This document shows positions 19,604 through 28,018 of a stretch of DNA of 64,000 nucleotides, piece after piece. The notes beneath the pieces are model-generated. The model was not told the DNA's origin and did no database searches. It saw only the letters and a program-made list of their open reading frames with translations. Positions within the stretch are counted from its first letter, which is position 1. Each line of letters begins with the position of its first letter. This DNA comes from Variovorax atrisoli 110B (GTDB taxonomy: Bacteria; Pseudomonadota; Gammaproteobacteria; Burkholderiales; Burkholderiaceae_C). The stretch lies in contig NZ_KB907453.1 of assembly GCF_000382045.1 (NCBI RefSeq), forward strand, positions 1 through 64,000, in the 5' to 3' direction. The translations under genes and the position numbers were made by a program.

Positions 19604-20854
19604 TTACAAGCTGAAGGTCTGCAGATGGTCGATGCGCTCGGCCAGCCCTTCCTGTCCGAGGTAGTGGCCGTACTTGCCGCCCTGCATCTTCGCGAGCGCG
19701 GTCTCCAGCTCGAGCAGCATCGCATCGCGCTCAGCGATGAACGCGGCAGGCACGTCGATGCCCGCCTTCGCGCATGCATCCGCGATCAGGTGCGCGCTCG
19801 CCGGCGCACCGCAGGCCGCGCACTTGACGATGGCCGCGACGTTGGGTTCTGCGCCGTTGTCCAGCAATGCGGCCGTGAGTTCGGGCGAGATCTGGCCGTC
19901 GATGTTGCGCAGTGCATCGGCTGCCACCGGCGCGCCGGCGCGCACCAGCGCCGAGGCGGCGGCGAAGGCCCCCTGGCCCACCGCGACGTCGGTGGCCAGC
20001 GCGCTGCCCTGTTGCGGTCCGTCGAAGGCCACGCCCGCAGCGGCGAGCTCGGCGATGAGCCGCGCGTCGTCCGTTCCGATCGCATGGCGCAGGGCCACGC
20101 GTGCCAGCTGCGGCTTGTGGCGCAGCGTGCCTTCGGCCAGCGGCGTGCGCCAGTCGACGACGGCGCGGCAGTAGAAGGTCACCAGCTTGTCCATCAGGTC
20201 GAGGTCAAGCCCATGGTCCTCGTGCCTGTCGTCGAGGTAGGCGAGCAGCGTCTGGCCCGAGAAGTAGTCGCTGGTGGGCGCGAGCGGGTCTTCGTCCAGG
20301 TGCAGCGCCGCGAAGGCGCCGTGCAGGTCTGGCGCGATGGTGTTCACGCTGTCTTCGTGCAGCGCGTGTGTCCAGGCGGGCGGCAGGCCTTTCTTCCAGG
20401 CGACGATCTGCCCGTGCGCCGCGCCGGGCTCGACCACCGCGTAGATCCTGTCGGTGTACTCGAAGCCGCCGAAGGGAAGGTGCGTGAGCTTGCCGCTCCA
20501 CGGCGCGCCGCTTTCCTCGGCGGCATCCTGGGCCAGCTCCTGCTCGTGGTCGATCCAGCCCTGCAGGTCGTTGTAGCCGTCGCTGCCGTTCCAGAAGAGC
20601 TCGCTCCAGCTGATGCCCTCCAGGTTGCCGTTCATCTCCAGCGACAGGTCGTAGTCGAGACGCCCGCCGGCGGTCTCCCGCCAGAGCGCGACCAGCGCTT
20701 CGGGCAGAGGGCCAGAGCAAAGTGCCTGCACCGCGTCGATCTGCTCTTGCGGCATCGGCGGCTGCGCTTCGAAGATCACGCGATCGGCGAAGAGCACGAT
20801 GCCGTGCTCGCGCAGTGTGGTCAGCTCGTCGGGTGTGAACCGGATGTCGTTCAT
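19604..20854 (-). CDS. SMI1/KNR4 (SUKH)-like protein with ankyrin-like C-terminal repeats
   Basis: 416 residues, cytosolic. The N-terminal ~190 residues look like a SUKH/SMI1-KNR4 domain: 'LPEALVALWRETAGGRLDYDL' (about 50-70), 'WSELFWNG' and the 'LTHLPFGGFEYTDRIYAV' strand region. The C-terminal half has loose ankyrin-type helix pairs ('VALRHAIGTDDARLIAELAAAGV', 'ELTAALLDNGAEPNVAAIVKCAACG'). SUKH proteins are often immunity or general protein-binding modules, but no toxin gene is adjacent. The start is supported by GGAGG 7 bases upstream. Confidence 0.65.
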   Translation of the reverse strand: MNDIRFTPDELTTLREHGIVLFADRVIFEAQPPMPQEQIDAVQALCSGPLPEALVALWRETAGGRLDYDLSLEMNGNLEGISWSELFWNGSDGYNDLQGWIDHEQELAQDAAEESGAPWSGKLTHLPFGGFEYTDRIYAVVEPGAAHGQIVAWKKGLPPAWTHALHEDSVNTIAPDLHGAFAALHLDEDPLAPTSDYFSGQTLLAYLDDRHEDHGLDLDLMDKLVTFYCRAVVDWRTPLAEGTLRHKPQLARVALRHAIGTDDARLIAELAAAGVAFDGPQQGSALATDVAVGQGAFAAASALVRAGAPVAADALRNIDGQISPELTAALLDNGAEPNVAAIVKCAACGAPASAHLIADACAKAGIDVPAAFIAERDAMLLELETALAKMQGGKYGHYLGQEGLAERIDHLQTFSL

Positions 20855-20982
20855 GTCGGCGCCTCCATCGTTCTCAAAAATGTAGCGCTTTGAGCTCGCG
20901 GGGCAATCCGGTCCACCCCAGCTCCATGAGGGCGTTTGCGGCGGGTGAAGGGCGTGCCGGTGCTTCATCCGCCGCGCGCAGG

Positions 20983-21843
20983 CTACAGATCCGTGCGCAG
21001 CTTCCAGATCTCGGGAAACAGCACCACGTCGAGCATCTTGCGCAGATAGCTCACGCCGCCGGTGCCGCCGGTGCCGCGCTTGAAGCCGATCACGCGCTCG
21101 ACCGTCGTCACGTGGCGGAAGCGCCAGAGGCGGAAGGCGTCTTCCAGGTCGGTGAGCTTCTCGCCGAGCTGGTAGAGGTCCCAGTGGTCGTGCGGGTTGC
21201 GATAGACCGTGAGCCAGGCGGCCTCCACACCGTCGCTGAGCTCGTAGGGCTGGGTCCAGTCGCGCTCCAGCCGGTCGGCGGGCACGGGCAGGCCGTGGCG
21301 CGCGAGCAGGCGCAGCGACTCGTCGTAGAGCGACGGTGCGCGGTACGCGGCATCGACCTGCGCCAGCAGATCGGCGCGGTGCGCGTGCGGCTTGAGCATG
21401 GCGGCGTTCTTGTTGCCGAGCGCGAACTCGATGCAGCGGTACTGCGCGCTCTGGAAGCCGCTGGAGCTCGCGAGGTAGGGGCGCATGGCCGTGTACTCGG
21501 GCGGCGTCATGGTCGACAGCACGGTCCAGGCATTGACCAGCTGCTCCATGATGCGGCTCACGCGCGCGAGCATCTTGAAGGCGTCGGGCAGCTTCTCCTG
21601 CGCGATGCAGGCGATGGCGGCATGCAGCTCGTGCAGCATCAGCTTCATCCAGAGCTCGCTGGTCTGGTGCTGCACGATGAAGAGCATCTCGTCGTGCGCG
21701 GGCGACAGCGGATGCTGCGCGTTGAGGATCTCGTCGAGGTGCAGGTAGTCGCCGTAGCTCATGGACTTGCTGAAGTCCAGCTGCGCCTTCTCCTCGTGGA
21801 CGATGCTCTCGGGGTTCGCGGAGGTGTTGTTGTCGGCGCTCAT
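20983..21843 (-). CDS. kynA: Tryptophan 2,3-dioxygenase KynA
   Basis: 286 residues, the normal size for bacterial tryptophan 2,3-dioxygenase. It is a haem enzyme that opens the indole ring of L-Trp to N-formylkynurenine. Family blocks: '[11 protein letters not shown]', '[24 protein letters not shown]' (contains the substrate-binding FIVQHQ), '[14 protein letters not shown]' and '[14 protein letters not shown]'. Last gene of kynB-kynU-kynA on the minus strand; its ATG overlaps the kynU stop (ATGA), so translation is coupled. Confidence 0.96.
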   Translation of the reverse strand: MSADNNTSANPESIVHEEKAQLDFSKSMSYGDYLHLDEILNAQHPLSPAHDEMLFIVQHQTSELWMKLMLHELHAAIACIAQEKLPDAFKMLARVSRIMEQLVNAWTVLSTMTPPEYTAMRPYLASSSGFQSAQYRCIEFALGNKNAAMLKPHAHRADLLAQVDAAYRAPSLYDESLRLLARHGLPVPADRLERDWTQPYELSDGVEAAWLTVYRNPHDHWDLYQLGEKLTDLEDAFRLWRFRHVTTVERVIGFKRGTGGTGGVSYLRKMLDVVLFPEIWKLRTDL

Positions 21844-23117
21844 GTCACTGCGTTCTTGCGGTTGAATTCGGGGCGTCGCCACTCGCCGGTCTCCAGCACC
21901 TGCACGAGATGCTCGACCGAGTTCCACACGTCCTCGAAGCCGATGTACAGCGGCGTGAAACCGAAGCGCAGGATGTCGGGCATCTGCGAGTCGCCGGCGC
22001 GGTAGTCGCCGATCACGCCGCGTGCGATGAGGGCCTGCACGATGGCGTAGGCGCCTTCTTCCCTGCTGAGGCAGACCTGCGAGCCGCGCTGGGCATGGTC
22101 GCGCGGCGTGACCAGCGAGAGGCCGTGGCCGGCGCAGCGCTCCTCGACCAGCCTGATGAACATGTCGGTCAGCGCGAGCGACTTGGCGCGCAGCGCGGAC
22201 ATCGCACCGTGGTCCCCGTTGAAGGACTCGGCCGCGAGCACCGTGTCGAGCCCGCATTCGAGCCCGGCCAGCGCGATGATCGGCTGCGTGCCGCACAGAT
22301 AGCGGCCCACGCCCGGAGCGGGGCGGTAGTGCGGCGTGAACTCGAAGGGCGCCGCGTGGCCCCACCAGCCGGACAGCGGCTGCTCGAATGCGCCCGCGTG
22401 CTTCGTGTGCACCCAGGCGAAGGCTGGCGCGCCGGGGCCGCCGTTGAGGTACTTGTAGCCGCAGCCGATGGCGTAGTCGGCGTTGCTGTCGTTCAGCGCC
22501 ACTGGCACGGCGCCTGCGCTGTGCGCAAGGTCCCACACGGTGAGCGCGCCCACGGCGTGTGCTGCGGCGGTGACGGCCTTCATGTCGTGCATGGCGCCGG
22601 TGCGGTAGTTGACGTGCGTGAGCATCAGCACCGCCACTTCGTCGGTCAGCACGCCAGGCAATTCGCTTGCGTCGATCAGCTTGAGCGTGAAGCCGCGTTC
22701 GCGGCACAGCGACTCGGCGATGTAGAGGTCGGTCGGGAAGTTGCTGCGCTCGCTCACCACCAGCTTGCGGCCGCTGTCCTTCTGCTGCGACAGGGCAGCG
22801 AACAGCACCTTGTAGAGGTTGACCGAGGTGCTGTCGGTGCACACCACCTCGCCGGGCGCGGCGCCGATCAGGCGGGCCACCTTGTCGCCCAGGCGCTGCG
22901 GCAGGTCGAACCAGCTCGCGGTGTTCCAGGAGCGGATGAGGCCTTCGCCCCATTCCTTGGTCACCACTTCGGCGATGCGCGCGGGTGCGGCCTTGGGCAT
23001 CACGCCGAGCGAGTTGCCGTCGAGGTACAGCACGCCTTCGGGAATGGTGAATTGGTCGCGCAGGGCGCGCAGCGGATCTTGCGCGTCGAGCGCGCGGCAG
23101 TCTTCAAGGGTCGTCAT
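21840..23117 (-). CDS. kynU: Kynureninase KynU
   Basis: 425 residues; PLP enzyme that cleaves kynurenine to anthranilate and alanine. The PLP lysine is Lys222 in '[10 protein letters not shown]', with Asp196 ('WDLAHSAG') as the pyridine-N partner and 'FPTD' at 127-130. The start at 23117 places it 10 bases after kynB; an upstream in-frame Met would overlap kynB and is unlikely. Middle gene of the kyn operon. With no anthranilate catabolism genes in the window, the fate of anthranilate is open. Confidence 0.96.
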   Translation of the reverse strand: MTTLEDCRALDAQDPLRALRDQFTIPEGVLYLDGNSLGVMPKAAPARIAEVVTKEWGEGLIRSWNTASWFDLPQRLGDKVARLIGAAPGEVVCTDSTSVNLYKVLFAALSQQKDSGRKLVVSERSNFPTDLYIAESLCRERGFTLKLIDASELPGVLTDEVAVLMLTHVNYRTGAMHDMKAVTAAAHAVGALTVWDLAHSAGAVPVALNDSNADYAIGCGYKYLNGGPGAPAFAWVHTKHAGAFEQPLSGWWGHAAPFEFTPHYRPAPGVGRYLCGTQPIIALAGLECGLDTVLAAESFNGDHGAMSALRAKSLALTDMFIRLVEERCAGHGLSLVTPRDHAQRGSQVCLSREEGAYAIVQALIARGVIGDYRAGDSQMPDILRFGFTPLYIGFEDVWNSVEHLVQVLETGEWRRPEFNRKNAVT

Positions 23118-23127
23118 GGCGGAGGTT

Positions 23128-23781
23128 TCAGCGAGGGAGTTCGCGCAGCACGGCGCGAACGGGGGAAGCATCGGCGCTGACCAGCTTGAGCGGCAGCGCG
23201 ATGAGTTCGTAGTCGCCTTCGGGCACGTCGTCGAGCACGAGGTTCTCGAGCACGCGCAGGTCGAGGCGGCGGATGCGTTGGTGGCTTTCCAGCGTCTTGC
23301 TGTCGGCCGGGTCGATGCTGGCGGTGTCGATGCCGATGAGCTTCACGCCCATGGCGGCCAGGCGCTCGACGGTGGCGGGCGCGTAGGCAGCGAGCTCCGG
23401 GTCCCAGCGGCCGACCGGCATCGTTGCGTAGGTGCGCACCAGCACGCGGGCGGGCAGGTGGCTGTCGATGGCGTGGGAGATGTGCTCCCACTCGATCAGC
23501 GGGCCCTTGTCGATGGCGTGGATCACGCGGCAGGGGCCGAGGAAGGGCGTCAGGTCGACGTCGCCGATGGTCTGCCCTTCGGGGTCGTAGTGCAGCGGGG
23601 CGTCGGCATGGGCGCCGACATGGGGCGAGAGCTTGATCTCGCTGACGTTGACCGGGCAGTCCGGCGAAATGGTCGCGGCCCAGCGCTGCTGGTAGGGCGT
23701 ATCGCCGGGAAAGACCGGCGCACCCTCATGCACGGGCGGCGAGATGTCCCAGATACGGGGGCGGGGTTGCAGTGAACGCAT
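23128..23781 (-). CDS. kynB: Kynurenine formamidase KynB
   Basis: 217 residues of the bacterial cyclase family. It hydrolyses N-formylkynurenine to kynurenine and formate. The metal-binding cluster is visible as His54-x3-His58-x-Asp60-x3-His64 ('[14 protein letters not shown]'), where the common Thr before His58 is Ala. First gene of kynBUA; an almost perfect inverted repeat lies 32 bases upstream and is a likely operator. Confidence 0.95.
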   Translation of the reverse strand: MRSLQPRPRIWDISPPVHEGAPVFPGDTPYQQRWAATISPDCPVNVSEIKLSPHVGAHADAPLHYDPEGQTIGDVDLTPFLGPCRVIHAIDKGPLIEWEHISHAIDSHLPARVLVRTYATMPVGRWDPELAAYAPATVERLAAMGVKLIGIDTASIDPADSKTLESHQRIRRLDLRVLENLVLDDVPEGDYELIALPLKLVSADASPVRAVLRELPR

Positions 23782-23812
23782 GGCGCGAAGTTAGCGCCGG
23801 GCGAGGGGTCGT

Positions 23813-23834
23813 GGTGTCGGTTATTTCCAACACC
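23813..23834 (-). promoter_or_regulatory. Inverted repeat upstream of kynB (candidate operator)
   Basis: GGTGTCGG (23813-23820) and CCAACACC (23827-23834) are complementary at 7 of 8 positions around a six-base AT-rich centre. The repeat sits 32 bases before the kynB start, where a kynurenine-responsive regulator would bind. No regulator gene is adjacent; the Lrp-type KynR of other Burkholderiales would have to be elsewhere. Confidence 0.5.
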
Positions 23835-23864
23835 AGACGTGACGAGTTGAAGCCGGGGTCGCGA

Positions 23865-24179
23865 TCAGTGCAGCGAAGACAGCGCGGGCAGGCCGTGCCG
23901 GGCCCGCGCACGCTCGCAGGCGTCGCTGCCGGCCTCCAGCTCGTGGCACGGATTCGGTCGCCACTCGTAGATGCCGCAGCCCACCGACTGCCCGATCTTG
24001 CCGGTGAGTGCTGCGCAGCGCGGCGATGCGTGGTCGGTGCCGCGCATGCGGCAGATGGCGTCGTTCACCTCTACGGCGAGGCCCGAAGGCACCTTGCCGC
24101 CGTTCTCGTCGAGCTCATGCACGCTGAAGTCGACGCGGTAGCTGGCGCAGCAGGCGCCGCATTGCTGGCAGGTGTTCAT
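23865..24179 (-). CDS. YkgJ-family Cys-cluster protein
   Basis: 104 residues. The N-terminal CxxCGxCC cluster (Cys4, Cys7, Cys10, Cys11) plus later cysteines (in 'ICRMRG', 'SPRCAAL', 'VGCGIYEWRPNPCHEL') matches the YkgJ / zinc- or iron-chelating family (UPF0153-like). Function is unknown; the cysteines presumably bind Zn or an Fe-S cluster. ATG 24179 overlaps the upstream gene's stop by 4 bp (ATGA). The kyn operon starts 83 bases downstream, so read-through is possible. Confidence 0.8.
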   Translation of the reverse strand: MNTCQQCGACCASYRVDFSVHELDENGGKVPSGLAVEVNDAICRMRGTDHASPRCAALTGKIGQSVGCGIYEWRPNPCHELEAGSDACERARARHGLPALSSLH

Positions 24180-24730
24180 GGTTGCAGGGCTGCGTCGTGC
24201 ACGCGCCGCAGGAGCCGGCGGCGGATGAGCCCGCTCGCGGGACGGATCAGCAGCCAGTAGAGGTTGAAGCGGCGCCGCGAGGCCTCGTCGCCGCACCAGA
24301 TGCGCGTGCGGGTGGTCAGGCGCGTGCCCTGGCCCTCGGGCTGGGCGGTGAAGTTGAGCACCAGCTTGGCAAGGCCGGTGGTGTCGAGCGCGGTGAAGGC
24401 GCAGGCGTCGGCGAGCGGAACCAGCCCATAGTCGGACTGCCAGAAGCGGCCCGCGAGGCCGAAGGCCAGCTCGCTCTCGCCGTCGCGGCCCAGCGGCGTG
24501 AACTCGGCCAGGCTGAAGGCAGGGCGGTGCTGCAGGTTCGACGCGAAACCCAGCCGGCCTGCGAGCCGGTTCGGCAGCTCGCGCAGCGCGATCAGCTGGC
24601 GGGCGACCGGGTCGTCGACCACCTCGGGGCGGCTCGCGATGTCGAGCACGCGACCGGGCGCGGCCGGCACGTGGAGGCTGTGCTCCTCCGCGAACTGGTA
24701 GCGCGGCAGGTAGCGGTTCATCAGTTCCAT
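24176..24730 (-). CDS. SRPBCC-like protein
   Basis: 184 residues. The C-terminal half ('TRTRIWCGDEASRRRFNLYWLLIRPASGLIRRRLLRRV') resembles uncharacterised SRPBCC/polyketide-cyclase-like lipid-binding proteins, where an Arg-Phe-x2-Tyr-Trp and Gly-x-Ile-Arg end the long C-terminal helix. No catalytic residues are evident. Start at 24730, or at 24721 (MNRYL), cannot be distinguished. Translation is coupled to the YkgJ-like gene. Function unknown. Confidence 0.55.
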   Translation of the reverse strand: MELMNRYLPRYQFAEEHSLHVPAAPGRVLDIASRPEVVDDPVARQLIALRELPNRLAGRLGFASNLQHRPAFSLAEFTPLGRDGESELAFGLAGRFWQSDYGLVPLADACAFTALDTTGLAKLVLNFTAQPEGQGTRLTTRTRIWCGDEASRRRFNLYWLLIRPASGLIRRRLLRRVHDAALQP

Positions 24731-24767
24731 GCGCGGCGCTTCGCGGCTCGGAAGGTCGCCTGCCCGA

Positions 24768-25697
24768 TCAGAGCCTGCCGAGCAGCAGGAACTCCATCAG
24801 GGCCTTCTGGGCGTGCAGGCGGTTCTCCGCCTCGTCCCACACCACCGACTGCGGACCGTCGATGACCTCGGCCTGCACTTCCTCGCCGCGGTGGGCGGGC
24901 AGGCAGTGCATGAAGAGGGCGTCGGACTGGGCCGCGCGCATCATTTCCTCGTCGACGCACCAGTCGGCAAAGGCCTTGCGGCGCGCCTCGTTCTCGGCCT
25001 CGTAGCCCATGCTGGTCCAGACGTCGGTGGTGACGAGGTCGGCACCGCGGCAGGCTTCCATCGGGTCCTTGAAGACCTTGTAGCTGTCGCCCGAGCGGAT
25101 GCCGGCGATCGACTGGTCGACCTCGTAGCCGCTGGGCGTGCTCACGTGCACGGTGAAGCCCAGGATCTCGGCCGCCTGCAGCCACGTGTTGGCCATGTTG
25201 TTGCCGTCGCCCACCCACGCCACCGTCTTGCCCTGGATGGATCCGCGGTGTTCGATGTAGGTGAAGATGTCCGCCAGGATCTGGCAGGGATGGAACTCGT
25301 TGGTCAGGCCGTTGATGACCGGCACGCGCGAGTGCGCGGCGAAGGCGTCGATCTTGGTCTGCTCGTAGGTGCGGATCATCACCAGGTCGACCATGCGGCT
25401 GATGACCTTGGCGCTGTCCTCGATGGGCTCGGCGCGGCCGAGCTGGCTGTCGCCTGTGGTCAGGTGCACGACGCTGCCGCCGAGCTGGTACATGCCGGCC
25501 TCGAAGCTCACGCGGGTGCGCGTGCTGGCCTTCTCGAAGATCATGGCCAGCGTGCGGTCGACCAGCGGCTGGTGCTTCTCGTAGGTCTTGAACTTCTTCT
25601 TGATGATCGCCATGCGATCGAAGAGGTAGGCGTATTCGTCGGCCGTGAAGTCCGAGAACTGCAGGTAGTGGCGGATGGCGGGCGCGGTCGTCGTCAT
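24768..25697 (-). CDS. argF: Ornithine carbamoyltransferase ArgF
   Basis: 309 residues; makes citrulline from ornithine and carbamoyl phosphate in arginine synthesis. Diagnostic motifs: STRTR at 58-62 (carbamoyl-phosphate site), HPCQ at 136-139, and HCLP at 264-267 carrying the catalytic Cys. ATG 25697 overlaps the argD stop by 4 bp (ATGA), so argD-argF is a coupled operon on the minus strand. Confidence 0.97.
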   Translation of the reverse strand: MTTTAPAIRHYLQFSDFTADEYAYLFDRMAIIKKKFKTYEKHQPLVDRTLAMIFEKASTRTRVSFEAGMYQLGGSVVHLTTGDSQLGRAEPIEDSAKVISRMVDLVMIRTYEQTKIDAFAAHSRVPVINGLTNEFHPCQILADIFTYIEHRGSIQGKTVAWVGDGNNMANTWLQAAEILGFTVHVSTPSGYEVDQSIAGIRSGDSYKVFKDPMEACRGADLVTTDVWTSMGYEAENEARRKAFADWCVDEEMMRAAQSDALFMHCLPAHRGEEVQAEVIDGPQSVVWDEAENRLHAQKALMEFLLLGRL

Positions 25698-26902
25698 TGG
25701 GCTGCAGGCTCCGACAGGAAGTTTTTGACGATGGGCGCGAGGATCGCGACGATCTCGTCGGCCTCGGCGATGCTCAGGATGAGCGGCGGCACGAGGCGGA
25801 TCACCTTGTCGGCCGTCACGCTCAGCAGCAGGCCGGCGTCGCAGGCGCGGTTGAGGATGGCGCCGCAGGGACGGTCGAGCTCGATGCCGATCATCAGGCC
25901 CTGGCCGCGCACTTCCTTCACGCCGCTCAGGCCGCCGAGCTCGCGCTCCAGCGCCGCCTTCAGGTGGGCGCCCACGGTGGCGGCGTTTTCGAGCAGGTTC
26001 TGCTCTTCCATGATGCGGATGGTCTCGACGCCTGCGCGCATCGCCAGCGGGTTGCCGCCGAAGGTGGTGCCGTGGTTGCCGGGGCCGAAGATGTTGGCGG
26101 CCCTGGGGCCGGCCACCACCGCGCCGATCGGCACGCCCGAGCCCAGGCCCTTGGCCAGCGGCATCACGTCGGGCTTGATGCCCGCCCACTGGTGGGCGAA
26201 CCACTTGCCGGTGCGGCCCATGCCGCACTGCACCTCGTCGATCATCATGAGCCAGTCGCGCTCGTCGCACAGCTGGCGCACCTGCTTGAGGTAGTCCCAG
26301 CGCATCGGGTTGATGCCGCCTTCGCCCTGAATGGTCTCGAAGAACACCGCGACCACGTTCGGATTGCCTTCGGTGGCGCGCTGAAGCGCCTCGATGTCGT
26401 TCAGCGGCACGCGGATGAAGCCCTCGACCAGCGGGCCGAAGCCGGCCTGCACCTTGGGATTGCCGGTGGCCGAGAGGGTGGCGATGCTGCGGCCATGGAA
26501 GGCGGCTTCGTAGACGACGATCTCGGGGCGCTCGATGCCCTTGTCGTGGCCGAACTTGCGCGCCAGCTTGAGGGCGGCTTCGTTGGCTTCGAGGCCGGTG
26601 CAGCAGAAGAAGGCGTTGGTGAGGCCCGAGAGTTCGGTCAGCTTGGTGGCGAGCTGCTCCTGGCCTGGCACGTGGTAGTAGTTGGAGCTGTGGATCAGCT
26701 TGGTCAGCTGGTCCTGCAGAGCGGGCACCAGCTCGGGGTGGTTGTGGCCCAGCGTGTTCACCGCGATGCCGCCGAGGCCGTCGAGATAGGCCTTGCCCGC
26801 GGTGTCCCAGACTCGGCAACCCTGACCGTGCGACAGTGCGATCGGCAGGCGACCGTAGGTGTTCATGACGTGGGGCGAGGTGGGCTGGGCGGTAGCGCTC
26901 AT
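25694..26902 (-). CDS. argD: Acetylornithine aminotransferase ArgD
   Basis: 402 residues; class-III PLP aminotransferase converting N-acetylglutamate semialdehyde to N-acetylornithine, and often active in lysine synthesis too. PLP lysine Lys251 in 'LAKGLGSG', Asp222 in 'IDEVQCGMGRTG'. The phosphate-loop region reads 'CCTGLEANEAALK' where 'NSGAEANEAA' is common. GGAGAA precedes ATG 26902. A DUF3579 gene is divergent 161 bases upstream, a frequent pairing in betaproteobacteria. Confidence 0.95.
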   Translation of the reverse strand: MSATAQPTSPHVMNTYGRLPIALSHGQGCRVWDTAGKAYLDGLGGIAVNTLGHNHPELVPALQDQLTKLIHSSNYYHVPGQEQLATKLTELSGLTNAFFCCTGLEANEAALKLARKFGHDKGIERPEIVVYEAAFHGRSIATLSATGNPKVQAGFGPLVEGFIRVPLNDIEALQRATEGNPNVVAVFFETIQGEGGINPMRWDYLKQVRQLCDERDWLMMIDEVQCGMGRTGKWFAHQWAGIKPDVMPLAKGLGSGVPIGAVVAGPRAANIFGPGNHGTTFGGNPLAMRAGVETIRIMEEQNLLENAATVGAHLKAALERELGGLSGVKEVRGQGLMIGIELDRPCGAILNRACDAGLLLSVTADKVIRLVPPLILSIAEADEIVAILAPIVKNFLSEPAAQ

Positions 26903-27063
26903 TCGGGTTCTCCAGATAGGGAAGGCGGATTCTAGGCGTGTGCCTTGACGGCTTCGTTGAGGATTGCGCATCACAGCAATGCCCCATGTTCAGGATGCAA
27001 AAAGGGGCGCGGATAGAATCGCTTGCTGCACCGCAGCACCTGCCTCGGTCGCTTCATTCAACG

Positions 27064-27429
27064 ATGATTTCCCCCACAGCCAAAGAAATCTTCATCCAGG
27101 GCATCACCAAGGATGGCCGGACCTTTCGCCCGAGCGATTGGGCCGAGCGTCTGGCCGGCGTGATGAGCTCCTTCCGGCCCGGCGGCGCCTTTCCGGGCAG
27201 CTACCTGAGCTATTCGCCGTGGTGCATTCCCACGACCATCAACGGCGTGAAGTGCGTGGTCGTGAACCGCGCGCTGCGCGACGCCGAGCCGATGGCCTGG
27301 GACTTCTGCGTGAACTTCGCCAGGGACAACGACCTGCAGGTCGCCGAGGCCTGCCTGGTGCCCGACGCCCCCATCCCGCCTGTGTCAGCCTCTGCGCAGA
27401 TCCCTGCGACCCCACCCAAGAAGGCCTGA
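27064..27429 (+). CDS. DUF3579 family protein
   Basis: 121 residues, cytosolic, no membrane segment. The block 'TKDGRTFRPSDWAERLAGVMSSF' and 'SPWCIPTTINGVKCVVVNRALRD' is the DUF3579 core found across betaproteobacteria, commonly next to argD/argF or rpsT. Function unknown. A Rho-independent terminator overlaps the stop codon. Confidence 0.85.
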   Translation: MISPTAKEIFIQGITKDGRTFRPSDWAERLAGVMSSFRPGGAFPGSYLSYSPWCIPTTINGVKCVVVNRALRDAEPMAWDFCVNFARDNDLQVAEACLVPDAPIPPVSASAQIPATPPKKA

Positions 27430-27443
27430 CAGGGCCTTTTTCT
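27421..27443 (+). terminator. Rho-independent terminator of the DUF3579 gene
   Basis: AAGGCC (27421-27426) and GGCCTT (27433-27438) form a stem around TGACAG, followed by TTTCTTT. The stem includes the stop codon region of the DUF3579 gene. Confidence 0.7.
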
Positions 27444-27490
27444 TTGCCCGCCGTCCGGGTCCGCCTGCATCTGCAAACCGTTCGGGCATG

Positions 27491-27515
27491 AAAAAACCGC
27501 CCGAAGGCGGTTTTT
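27491..27515. terminator. Bidirectional terminator between DUF3579 and rpsT
   Basis: AAAAACCGCC and GGCGGTTTTT flank a CGAA tetraloop, with A-runs on one side and T-runs on the other, so it can end transcripts from both convergent genes. Confidence 0.85.
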
Positions 27516-27585
27516 CACTTTGCTGCAGCGCACCCCGATCAAACGGCGGACCGGAGGATTCCGGTCCGGGCTTGCCTGACAGGTG

Positions 27586-27900
27586 TCAGGCGGCGGCCTT
27601 TGCAGGCGCGAGGGCGAGGGCCTTGACCTTGGCCGACAGGCGGCTCTTGTCGCGGGCGGCCTTGTTCTTGTGGAAGATGCCCTTGTCGGCGATCGCGTCG
27701 ACGATGCTCTGGGCCTTCGCGAACAGCTCGCTTGCCTTGGTCTTGTCGCCAGCCAGAACAGCCTTTTCGACGTTCTTGACAGCGGTACGGTACTTGGAAC
27801 GCAGCGAGGTGTTCGCAGCGTTCAGCTTGGTGTCCTGGCGGACGCGCTTACGGCCGGAGGCGAGGCGCGGGTTCTTTTTCTTGGGCTTGGCGGATGCCAT
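27586..27900 (-). CDS. rpsT: 30S ribosomal protein S20
   Basis: 104 residues, highly basic. '[23 protein letters not shown]' and '[12 protein letters not shown]' are typical; S20 binds 16S rRNA at the base of the small subunit. The C-terminal Ala/Lys tail is longer than in E. coli (87 residues). A TATAAT lies on the minus strand at 27951-27946, about 45 bases upstream, and is the likely -10 box. The gene ends before a bidirectional terminator. Confidence 0.97.
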   Translation of the reverse strand: MASAKPKKKNPRLASGRKRVRQDTKLNAANTSLRSKYRTAVKNVEKAVLAGDKTKASELFAKAQSIVDAIADKGIFHKNKAARDKSRLSAKVKALALAPAKAAA

Positions 27901-27945
27901 GATTTATGTCCTTAGGTGTCTGAGGATGATGCAGCAAAGCCCTCC

Positions 27946-27951
27946 ATTATA
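27946..27951 (-). promoter_or_regulatory. rpsT promoter, -10 box
   Basis: TATAAT read on the minus strand, with a poor -35 (TTCGGC, 18-base spacer). It has the same look as the rpsP promoter at 45439: a perfect -10 and a weak -35. Confidence 0.5.
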
Positions 27952-28018
27952 GGCCGGGTTGGCTTTTCCGCCGAATCCGGGCGTTTCGGGGCTCCGGCGG
28001 GGCCTAAACTCGGCCCCC

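Noticed and set aside
19604..20854. SUKH-like gene as part of a toxin-immunity locus
   Set aside because: Neither neighbour is toxin-like; the flanks are a flavin monooxygenase and the kyn operon.
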